A DNA stretch of 64,000 nucleotides from Bacteroidales bacterium. Its GTDB lineage: Bacteria > Bacteroidota > Bacteroidia > Bacteroidales > FEN-979. The notes beneath the pieces are model-generated. The model searched no databases and was not told where the DNA came from. It saw only the letters and a program-made list of their open reading frames with translations. The stretch is from NCBI GenBank assembly GCA_023231065.1, contig JALNWE010000004.1, forward strand, positions 1 to 64,000. The letters run 5' to 3'. Shown one piece after another: positions 53,358-61,254 of the stretch; position 1 is the stretch's first letter; each line of letters starts with the position of its first letter. The position numbers and the translations under genes were made by a program.

Positions 53358-55880
53358 ATGATCAGACATCTTCATAAAGCCCTTACAGGGCTCTTTCTTT
53401 TCATTTTTCCTGCCCTCTTTTCGCAGGAAATTAAAACCATCGATCTCGGTGGGGATTGGCAATTCCGGCAGACAGGGGCCACAAACTGGTCGCCGGCGCA
53501 CGTACCGGGTGTCGTTCACCTGGATCTGTTGAACAACAGCATGATCCCGGATCCTTTTTACCGGGACAATGAAACGAAACTTCAATGGATCGGAGAAACA
53601 GGATGGGAATATAAAAAGGTCTTCAATATCAAAAACCCAGATCTTTCCAGAAAACACATTGAGCTGGTTTGCAGTGGATTGGATACATACGCCAAACTAT
53701 TCCTGAACGACTCACTGATTCTCGAAGCAGACAATATGTTCCGGGAATGGTCGGTAGATATCCGGCGTTTTTTACATCCCGGAGTAAATAACCTCCGGAT
53801 CGCGTTTCCCTCTGTTATTTCTGAAAACAAAGCGCGTTATGCAAAACTTCCTTATCGTTTGCCCGGTGACGAAAAGGTGGTTTGCAGGAAAGCTGCCTGT
53901 CATTTTGGTTGGGATTGGGGCCCGACTTTTATCACCAGTGGCATCTGGCGGCCAATCAATATCCGTTTATGGGATGATGCCAGGATATGCGATGTGAGGT
54001 TTATCCAGGAAAAACTGACCGATTCTGTCGCCCGGATGACCGGTGAGTTTAATATTCTTTCAGATATCTCGGATTCGCTGCAACTGCGGGTATTCATCGA
54101 TTCAGTCGAAATCCTAAGGCAATTATATCCGGTAAAGGATGGGAATACGTTATTTCGTTGTCACTTTCAAATACCGCATCCCCGCTGGTGGTGGCCAAAC
54201 GGATTGGGAAATCCCAATCTTTATTGGATTGGATATGAAATTTATTCCGGTCAAAAAATGGTAGATAAAGGGAGCCAACGGATCGGGCTTAGGACAATTG
54301 AGTTGGTCACGGGACCGGATTCTATTGGAAAATCGTTTTATTTTAAAGTGAATGGCCTCCCGGTTTTTATGAAAGGGGCCAACTATATCCCCCCGGATAA
54401 TTTCCTTCCCCGTGTTTCAGATTCAACTTACCGGGAGCTCATCAGAGATGTGAAGGGTGCAAACATGAATATGTTACGCGTATGGGGTGGCGGGGTTTAT
54501 GAAAAGGATGTTTTCTATGATCTCTGTGATGAGAACGGGATCCTTATCTGGCAGGATTTTATGTTTGCATGTGCCATGTATCCCGGTAACGAGGCCTTTC
54601 TTGAAAATGTTAAGGCCGAGGCCATCGAAAATGTGATCCGGCTCCGTTCTCATCCTTGCATGGCTTTATGGTGTGGCAATAATGAAATTGATGAAGGATG
54701 GAAAAACTGGGGTTGGCAGGGTCAATATAAATATTCGGCTGTTGATTCGGCAACAATTTACCATGCTTACAAAACTATTTTTGAGTCTATCCTACCCCAG
54801 GTGATCCAGCGCTTCGATCCGGAACGGCCGTATATTTCCACCTCCCCATTACATGGATGGGGACGGTCTGTCAGCATGAAAGAAGGCGATTCACATTACT
54901 GGGGTGTCTGGTGGGGAAAAGAACCCTTCACCATGTATAAAAAGAAAGTCGGGCGTTTTGTGTCGGAATATGGTTTCCAGGGTTTCCCGGATTTTGCCAC
55001 GATCATGAAATTTACCCTGCCTGATGACCGGCAGCTTCTTTCACCGGTGATGAAAGCCCATCAGAAACATCCGGTTGGTTATGAAACCATTAAAGAATAT
55101 ATGCTTCGCGATTACCGGGAACCCACTGATTTCAGGATGTACGGTTATGTCAGCCAACTCCTCCAGGCCGACGGGATGCGGATTGCCATCCAGGCACACC
55201 GGAAAGCAAAACCGGTATGTATGGGGACCCTTTTCTGGCAGTTGAACGATTGCTGGCCGGTAACTTCCTGGTCTTCCATCGATTATTATGGGCATAAAAA
55301 AGCATTATATTATGAAGCGCGTCGTTTGTTTGATCCTCTTCTGATCATCCCTCTTGAAGAAAACGACCAAATCAACGTCTATATTACTTCCGATTTGAAG
55401 GAAGCAGTGGCAAAAAACCTTCATCTTCAATTGATGGATTTTAGAGGCAAGGTGTACAAGGACATATCGGTTCCGGTTGTTATCGGGAAAAACGCATCCG
55501 GTAAGTTTTACGCCATTTCAAAAAAGGATCTGTTACAAGGGATCGATCCTGGAACCCTTGTGTTCACTGCTTCATTTGGCGAAAGTGATGAACGCGCCAA
55601 CCAAAGTTTCCTGTATTTTTCAGCTCCGAAAGACCTGAAATTACCGGTTCCGGATATTGTAAAAAAGGTATCAGGGACTCCTGAAGGATATGAAATCCGT
55701 CTTAGTTCCGATAAACTCGTGAAAAACGTTTATCTCTTTTCCACACATCCGGGAGATTTTTCGGACAATTATTTCGATATGTTGCCCGGTAAAACCTATA
55801 TTGTGACTTTTATGACACCGGGAAAGAACCTGAATCCTGGCTCTTTGATAGAAATCAAATCGCTTGTTAACTCATACTAA
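53358..55880 (+). CDS. GH2 beta-mannosidase, secreted
   Basis: An 840-residue enzyme with a signal peptide (about 1-22, ALTGLFLFIFPALFSQ). The N-terminal sugar-binding domain (IDLGGDWQFRQTG, VPGVVHLDLL) and the GH2 barrel have the beta-mannosidase-specific MKGANYIPPDNFLPR and NMLRVWGGGVYEKDVFYDLC. The acid/base Glu is in LWCGNNEIDEGW (about 443) and the nucleophile Glu in FVSEYGFQGFP (about 537). It removes terminal beta-mannose. The gene is followed 9 bp later by a GH92 alpha-mannosidase, and together they could strip the core and arms of N-glycans or beta-mannans. The length fits secreted beta-mannosidases of the phylum. Confidence 0.9.
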   Translation: MIRHLHKALTGLFLFIFPALFSQEIKTIDLGGDWQFRQTGATNWSPAHVPGVVHLDLLNNSMIPDPFYRDNETKLQWIGETGWEYKKVFNIKNPDLSRKHIELVCSGLDTYAKLFLNDSLILEADNMFREWSVDIRRFLHPGVNNLRIAFPSVISENKARYAKLPYRLPGDEKVVCRKAACHFGWDWGPTFITSGIWRPINIRLWDDARICDVRFIQEKLTDSVARMTGEFNILSDISDSLQLRVFIDSVEILRQLYPVKDGNTLFRCHFQIPHPRWWWPNGLGNPNLYWIGYEIYSGQKMVDKGSQRIGLRTIELVTGPDSIGKSFYFKVNGLPVFMKGANYIPPDNFLPRVSDSTYRELIRDVKGANMNMLRVWGGGVYEKDVFYDLCDENGILIWQDFMFACAMYPGNEAFLENVKAEAIENVIRLRSHPCMALWCGNNEIDEGWKNWGWQGQYKYSAVDSATIYHAYKTIFESILPQVIQRFDPERPYISTSPLHGWGRSVSMKEGDSHYWGVWWGKEPFTMYKKKVGRFVSEYGFQGFPDFATIMKFTLPDDRQLLSPVMKAHQKHPVGYETIKEYMLRDYREPTDFRMYGYVSQLLQADGMRIAIQAHRKAKPVCMGTLFWQLNDCWPVTSWSSIDYYGHKKALYYEARRLFDPLLIIPLEENDQINVYITSDLKEAVAKNLHLQLMDFRGKVYKDISVPVVIGKNASGKFYAISKKDLLQGIDPGTLVFTASFGESDERANQSFLYFSAPKDLKLPVPDIVKKVSGTPEGYEIRLSSDKLVKNVYLFSTHPGDFSDNYFDMLPGKTYIVTFMTPGKNLNPGSLIEIKSLVNSY

Positions 55881-55889
55881 GGGAATACC

Positions 55890-58823
55890 ATGAAGAATAT
55901 TCGTCTGCTTGCTTTTGTATCTATAATTATATCAGGGGTTTATTGTCAGGGCCAGCAACCTGTCAATCTGGTTGAATTTGTAAATCCATTTATTGGGACC
56001 GGAGGGCATGGACATACTTACCCGGGCGTCAGCGTCCCTTTTGGAATGGTTCAGTTAAGCCCTGATACCCGGCTCGAAGGATGGGACGGATGTTCGGGTT
56101 ATCATTATTCCGATTCTGTCATATATGGATTCAGTCACACCCATCTTAGCGGCACCGGATGTTCCGATTATGGTGATATCCTCGTCATGCCGGTTAACGG
56201 AACTGTCCATCTGGCCAAATACGGATATGCTTCAACCTTTAAAAAAACCGATGAAAAGCCATCTCCCGGGTACTACAAAGTGGATCTTCCCGGTAAAATC
56301 CAGGTTGAATTGACAGCTACTGCCCGCGTTGGGATCCATCGCTATACCTTTCCTGCAACCAGCCAGGCAAACATCGTCTTTGATCTGAAACACCGCGACA
56401 AGGTCCTGGAATCGGGAATCAAGGTCGTCGGTAATAATGAGATCGAGGGGTACCGGATTTCGCAGGAATGGGCTGAAAAACAAATGATTTATTTTGTCGC
56501 TCAATTTTCAAAACCCTTCACCTCGTTCTCATTGGCATTGTATGACCAGGTACAGACTGGTATCCGTGAAGCGACGGGTACCGATCTGAAGTCCTTTTTT
56601 ACTTTTACAACTACCCAGGGTGAAAAAATATTGGTTAAAGTAGCCATTTCGGGAGTCAGCATTGAAGGAGCGCGAAAAAACCTGGAGACGGAAATTTCAG
56701 GCTGGGATTTTGATGCAGTGCGGGATCAGGCAATCAGGCTGTGGAATGAAGAATTAAGCAAGATGATGGTCGATGGCGGAACGGTGGATCAGCGTACCAC
56801 TTTTTATACCGCCCTGTATCATACCATGCTTCAGCCGAATATATACAATGATGTGGATGGAAAATATCGCGGAAGGGACCTGAAGGTTCATCAGACTGAC
56901 GGGTTCGATTATTATACGGTATTTTCATTATGGGACACTTACCGGGCGGCAAATCCGCTGTACACCCTTATCGAACCAAAACGGACAAACGATTTCATCA
57001 GGACATTCCTGCGGCAGTATGAAGAAGGAGGAATGCTTCCGGTTTGGGAACTCTCTTCGAACGAAACCGGGTGTATGATCGGTTATCATTCTGTATCGGT
57101 CATTGCCGATGCCTTTTTAAAGGGAATCAAGGGATACGATACACTGAAAGCGTTGGAAGCCATGAAGCATAGCGCCAAACAGTCGCGCCTTGGGTTGAAG
57201 TATTATCAAACCAAAGGATATATTCCTTCGGACAAAGAAGGGGAATCGGTATCGAAAACGTTGGAATATGCCTATGATGACTGGTGTATTGCCAGGATGG
57301 CAAAGGCTATGGGGCAACAGGAAGATTACAAGGAATTTATCCGCAGGGCCCAGTATTACAAATACTTGTTTGACCGGATGACAGGTTTTATGCGGGCTAA
57401 ATCGAACGAAACATGGTTCAGCCCTTTTGATCCTGCCGAAGTGAATTTCAATTACACCGAAGCCAATGCCTGGCAATATACTTTTTATGTGCCTCAGGAT
57501 CTGGAAGTCCTAATGGCCCTTATGGGTGGGCGCGAACAGTTCGCCAAAAAGCTGGATGAGCTTTTTTCCACCGACTCTAAAACCACGGGACGTGAACAGT
57601 CGGATATTACCGGGTTGATCGGTCAGTATGCTCATGGGAATGAACCCAGTCATCACATGGCCTATCTTTATGACTATGTTGTTCAACCCTGGAAAACACA
57701 AGAGATGGTGCATCGGATCTGCAAGGATTTTTATACAAACAAACCCGATGGATTGATCGGCAACGAAGATTGCGGACAGATGTCAGCCTGGTATATATTC
57801 AGCGCCTGTGGCTTTTATCCGGTCACCCCTGGTTCCAATACCTATGCCATCGGACCGCCAATCTTTCCGAATGTGACCATCCGTTTAGGAAATGGTAAGA
57901 CCTTCTCGGTGAGGGCAAAATATACTAGCGGTCAAAATTATTATATCCAGTCCGCTTCCTTAAACGGTAAACCTTTTTCGAGGTGTTATATTACCAACGA
58001 TGAAATCATGGGAGGCGGCGAATTGGCTTTTACCATGGGCCCCACTCCTAATAAGGCCTGGGGTATCGGAGTGAATACAGCGCCACCTTCCCGCATTTCC
58101 GATTACCTGATCGTCCCTGCGCCATCTATCGACCTTGGGCAACCTACCTTCATTGATTCTACTTTGGTTTCACTCTCCTGCCCGATCGAAAGCGCTTATA
58201 TTTTATACACCCTTGACAATTCCGAACCAACATTCAAATCTTCTGTTTATCAACGGCCTTTTAAATTCAAGAAAACCACTACCCTGAAAGCCATTGCTTA
58301 TAAACCGGATATGCCGAAAAGCTTTCCTATAGAAGCCCGGTTCATTAAAATCCCCGAAAACAGGAAGATTACCTTGAATACCAGATATACCGGTCAATAT
58401 TCAGCCGGGGGCGATCTTGCCCTGATCGATTTTTCGCGCGGCGGCGACGATTTCAGGACGGGCAAATGGCAAGGTTATGAAGGTGTTGGCCTCGACGCCA
58501 TTGTTGATCTTGGTTCCGGACAACCGGTGAAAAAAGTGGCTTTGGGATGTTACCAACAACAAAGTGCATGGATCTTCATGCCGGTTGAAGTTTCCTTTTA
58601 TTCTTCGACTGACGGGTCCAACTTCAAGATTGAAGGGACCGTGATGAACGATGTCCCGGAAAAGGAAGAAGGAACGCTGACCAAAGATTTCAGCCTCGAT
58701 CTGAAAGGAGAAAAAATCAGGTACATCAAAGTCGTGGCAAAAAACAGGGGTATTTGCCCGGACTGGCATCCAGGCGCAGGTAAAAAAGCCTGGATATTCG
58801 TGGATGAAATCAGCATAGAATAG
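55890..58823 (+). CDS. GH92 exo-alpha-mannosidase with C-terminal binding domains
   Basis: A 977-residue secreted enzyme with a signal peptide (about 1-20). The GH92 start NPFIGTGGHGHTYPGVSVPF, GCSGYHYSDS, FSHTHLSGTGCSDYGDI and the active-site region LIGNEDCGQMSAWYIFSACG (about 622-641) are intact, with the metal-site and catalytic acids. Beyond the about 740-residue GH92 unit it has a chitobiase-C-like strand domain (about 745-815, AYILYTLDNSEPTFKS) and an F5/8-type domain (about 835-977, VGLDAIVDLGSGQPVKKVAL). GH92 enzymes are calcium-dependent exo-alpha-mannosidases acting on N- and O-glycans; the precise linkage is open. It belongs to the GH2/M64 run. Confidence 0.9.
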   Translation: MKNIRLLAFVSIIISGVYCQGQQPVNLVEFVNPFIGTGGHGHTYPGVSVPFGMVQLSPDTRLEGWDGCSGYHYSDSVIYGFSHTHLSGTGCSDYGDILVMPVNGTVHLAKYGYASTFKKTDEKPSPGYYKVDLPGKIQVELTATARVGIHRYTFPATSQANIVFDLKHRDKVLESGIKVVGNNEIEGYRISQEWAEKQMIYFVAQFSKPFTSFSLALYDQVQTGIREATGTDLKSFFTFTTTQGEKILVKVAISGVSIEGARKNLETEISGWDFDAVRDQAIRLWNEELSKMMVDGGTVDQRTTFYTALYHTMLQPNIYNDVDGKYRGRDLKVHQTDGFDYYTVFSLWDTYRAANPLYTLIEPKRTNDFIRTFLRQYEEGGMLPVWELSSNETGCMIGYHSVSVIADAFLKGIKGYDTLKALEAMKHSAKQSRLGLKYYQTKGYIPSDKEGESVSKTLEYAYDDWCIARMAKAMGQQEDYKEFIRRAQYYKYLFDRMTGFMRAKSNETWFSPFDPAEVNFNYTEANAWQYTFYVPQDLEVLMALMGGREQFAKKLDELFSTDSKTTGREQSDITGLIGQYAHGNEPSHHMAYLYDYVVQPWKTQEMVHRICKDFYTNKPDGLIGNEDCGQMSAWYIFSACGFYPVTPGSNTYAIGPPIFPNVTIRLGNGKTFSVRAKYTSGQNYYIQSASLNGKPFSRCYITNDEIMGGGELAFTMGPTPNKAWGIGVNTAPPSRISDYLIVPAPSIDLGQPTFIDSTLVSLSCPIESAYILYTLDNSEPTFKSSVYQRPFKFKKTTTLKAIAYKPDMPKSFPIEARFIKIPENRKITLNTRYTGQYSAGGDLALIDFSRGGDDFRTGKWQGYEGVGLDAIVDLGSGQPVKKVALGCYQQQSAWIFMPVEVSFYSSTDGSNFKIEGTVMNDVPEKEEGTLTKDFSLDLKGEKIRYIKVVAKNRGICPDWHPGAGKKAWIFVDEISIE

Positions 58824-59037
58824 CAGACAGGATGGATGATCTTCGGATGTTCCCTAATGCTTGGAGGCATGGTCATCGCCCCAGTTCAAATCATCCTTAA
58901 ACAGATTGATATGATCTTCCTTTAAAAACCAATATATGAACGAAGGATCCCGGAAGATCCGATGAAATAAAAAAGAAAGTTGGTACTTTTACAGATTATT
59001 TACACCTACTACTGTTAAACCAATAAAACCAGGATAT

Positions 59038-60402
59038 ATGAATTTACGTAAAAAAGGACTTTTTCTTCTTGCAGCGTTTTTATTGACCTCTTCCATTCTT
59101 GTAAACGCTCAAAATAAAGGCACTTTTATTCCGGGGAAAGTAGCACAGTCACAGACTGTTGCTCAAGGAGCAGGCCCATCTGGTGAATTTGACAAATACT
59201 TTGTTCAAAAGACACTGAGGATAGACTATTTTCTTGCCGGGGATTCGAAGACGGAAATTGCTTATTTCCGTGATATGCGACAGGAACCATTCTGGGGAGG
59301 GCCCCATGATAATACCATAGATCCTTTTAACTATGGAACATACCGGTATTCGGCCTATGATTCTGCTTCCAAAAAACTCATTTACTCAAGGGGTTTCAGT
59401 TCCCTGTTTCAGGAATGGAAAGGAACGGATGAAGCCAAAAAGATGAAACGGGCATTTCCAATGACGGCAGTATTGCCATTCCCGAAAAACACCATCCGGT
59501 TTGTCATTGAAAAGAGATCTTACGCTACAAATGCATTTGAAGTCATTTTCGACCGGTACATCAATCCCTCCGATTACTTTATCAACCGCGAAAACATCCA
59601 TCCATTGAAAGTAACAAAGATCAGGGAAACGGGTGATCCCGCCACCCATGTAGATATCGCCTTTATAGCTGAAGGTTATACTGCCGGGGATATGGAAAAA
59701 TTCAGGAATGATGCCAGCCGGCTCAGCGATTATATCCTCTCGGTCGAACCCTATTCGAAATATACCGATAAATTCAATTTCTACGCGATTGAAGCGCCTT
59801 CTGATGAGGCCGGTGTGACCATCCCGGGAAAAGATATTTTTGTGAATACCAGTATCCACAGTAGCTTTTATACGTTTGACATGGACCGTTATATGACCAC
59901 TTTTGACACAAAATCAATTTATGATGCTGCCGCCAACGTTCCCTATGATGCAGTCATTGTTTTGGTTAACAGTAAACGGTATGGCGGTGGCGGATTTTAT
60001 AATCATTATTGTGAAAGTACAGTTGATAACCAATATTCAACGTTGGTCTTAATCCATGAGTTTGGCCACTCATTTGCAGGATTGGCTGATGAATATTATG
60101 CTTCCGAAGTTACCTATTCTGATTTCTACAACCTGAAATTTGAGCCATGGGAGCCCAATATCACGACCAAAGTAAATTTTAACGCTAAGTGGAAGAAGAT
60201 GATATCTCCCGAAACCCCCATCCCCACTCCAAAAGATGCCAAGTATAATAAAACGGTTGGCGCGTTCGAAGGCGGAGGCTATCTGTCAAAAGGTATTTTC
60301 AGCCCAACAATGGATTGCCGGATGAAAAGCAATGAAGCCCCTGGATTTTGTCCTGTCTGTCAGGATGCCATTTCAAAAATGATCCTGTTTTATTGTGATT
60401 AA
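59038..60402 (+). CDS. Secreted M64-family metallopeptidase
   Basis: A 454-residue protein with a signal peptide (about 1-24, FLLAAFLLTSSILVNA). An N-terminal beta domain (about 45-185) is followed by the M64 peptidase unit with DIAFIAEGYTAGDMEKFRND and the zinc motif LIHEFGHSFAGLADEYY (His about 340 and 344, catalytic Glu, third ligand Asp/Tyr region). The C-terminal part has CPVCQDAISKMI. M64 includes IgA-cleaving peptidases; the bacteroidal members cut proteins outside the cell. The 214-bp gap upstream holds no clear gene. Its stop overlaps the GTG start of the activase gene by 8 bp, so the two are translationally coupled. Confidence 0.85.
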   Translation: MNLRKKGLFLLAAFLLTSSILVNAQNKGTFIPGKVAQSQTVAQGAGPSGEFDKYFVQKTLRIDYFLAGDSKTEIAYFRDMRQEPFWGGPHDNTIDPFNYGTYRYSAYDSASKKLIYSRGFSSLFQEWKGTDEAKKMKRAFPMTAVLPFPKNTIRFVIEKRSYATNAFEVIFDRYINPSDYFINRENIHPLKVTKIRETGDPATHVDIAFIAEGYTAGDMEKFRNDASRLSDYILSVEPYSKYTDKFNFYAIEAPSDEAGVTIPGKDIFVNTSIHSSFYTFDMDRYMTTFDTKSIYDAAANVPYDAVIVLVNSKRYGGGGFYNHYCESTVDNQYSTLVLIHEFGHSFAGLADEYYASEVTYSDFYNLKFEPWEPNITTKVNFNAKWKKMISPETPIPTPKDAKYNKTVGAFEGGGYLSKGIFSPTMDCRMKSNEAPGFCPVCQDAISKMILFYCD

Positions 60403-61204
60403 AGGACTGATCTTCGAAGTCAGGCGATTTTGTGTAAATGACGGACCCGGCATTAGAACGACGGTTTTCTTCAAGGGTTGTCCGTTATCCTGCTGGTGGT
60501 GTCATAATCCTGAAAGCCAGGATTTCAAATCCGAAACATCAATCCGGAACCTGATCCTGGCAGGAGAACGTTTTCAGAGGACGGAAATTACCGGAACTTT
60601 CATGTCTGTGGATGAAGTACTAAAGGAAATTGCCCAGGATCAGATGTTTTATGATGAATCCGGAGGCGGTGTTACTGTATCCGGGGGCGAGCCACTGATG
60701 CAGGGGCCTTTTTTATCCGGGCTTTTGAAAGCCTGTAAGCAAAAAGGGATTCACACCGCACTGGATACTTCCGGGTATGCCGCCCCAGGCACATTTGACT
60801 CTATTGCCGATCTGCCGGACCTGTTTTTATATGACCTGAAGTTAATGGATAGCGAACTTCATAAACATTATACCGGCGTTTCAAACCAGTCGATACTTCG
60901 TAACCTGGCTGCCCTTTTTAAGAAAAAGAAAAATGTCATTTTGCGCGTTCCCATAATACCCGGGATAACCGATACCCCGGAAAATATCCGGTTGATGAAA
61001 GATTTTATCCGGTCATTGACCACCGGGTCAATGATGCAAACTGAAATCCATCTGCTTCCCTATCATTCCCTTGCCAAAGAAAAATACATGAGGTTTTGTA
61101 AGCAAAATAAACTGGAAGAATTGCCCGACCTGAAAAAAGAAGATCTGATCCCCCTGAAAGCAGAATTTGAAAGCATTGGCGGAATGGTGAGCATTGGTGG
61201 ATAA
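60395..61204 (+). CDS. Glycyl-radical-enzyme activating radical SAM protein (orphan)
   Basis: The 269-residue protein starts at GTG, in overlap with the M64 stop. It has the radical SAM cluster motif GCPLSCWWCHNPES, with cysteines 29, 33 and 36, and the SAM-binding VTVSGGEPLMQG. The opening RFCVNDGPGIRTTVFFKGC is the hallmark of pyruvate formate-lyase-type activases. There is no ferredoxin-like Cys insertion between the cluster and the GGEP motif, unlike many activases of other glycyl radical enzymes. It should install a glycyl radical with SAM and reduced iron-sulfur cluster. No glycyl radical enzyme is in the window, so its partner is unknown. Confidence 0.85.
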   Translation: MIKGLIFEVRRFCVNDGPGIRTTVFFKGCPLSCWWCHNPESQDFKSETSIRNLILAGERFQRTEITGTFMSVDEVLKEIAQDQMFYDESGGGVTVSGGEPLMQGPFLSGLLKACKQKGIHTALDTSGYAAPGTFDSIADLPDLFLYDLKLMDSELHKHYTGVSNQSILRNLAALFKKKKNVILRVPIIPGITDTPENIRLMKDFIRSLTTGSMMQTEIHLLPYHSLAKEKYMRFCKQNKLEELPDLKKEDLIPLKAEFESIGGMVSIGG

Positions 61205-61254
61205 TAAATTGATAATTAAAGATTAATAATAAGGAAGGATGAAATAATTTATCC

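Noticed and set aside
58854..58997. 47-codon minus-strand frame reading ...KEDHINLFKDDLNWGDDHASKH
   Set aside because: It looks somewhat protein-like but has no start codon and no recognisable family; it could be chance or the tail of a lost gene.
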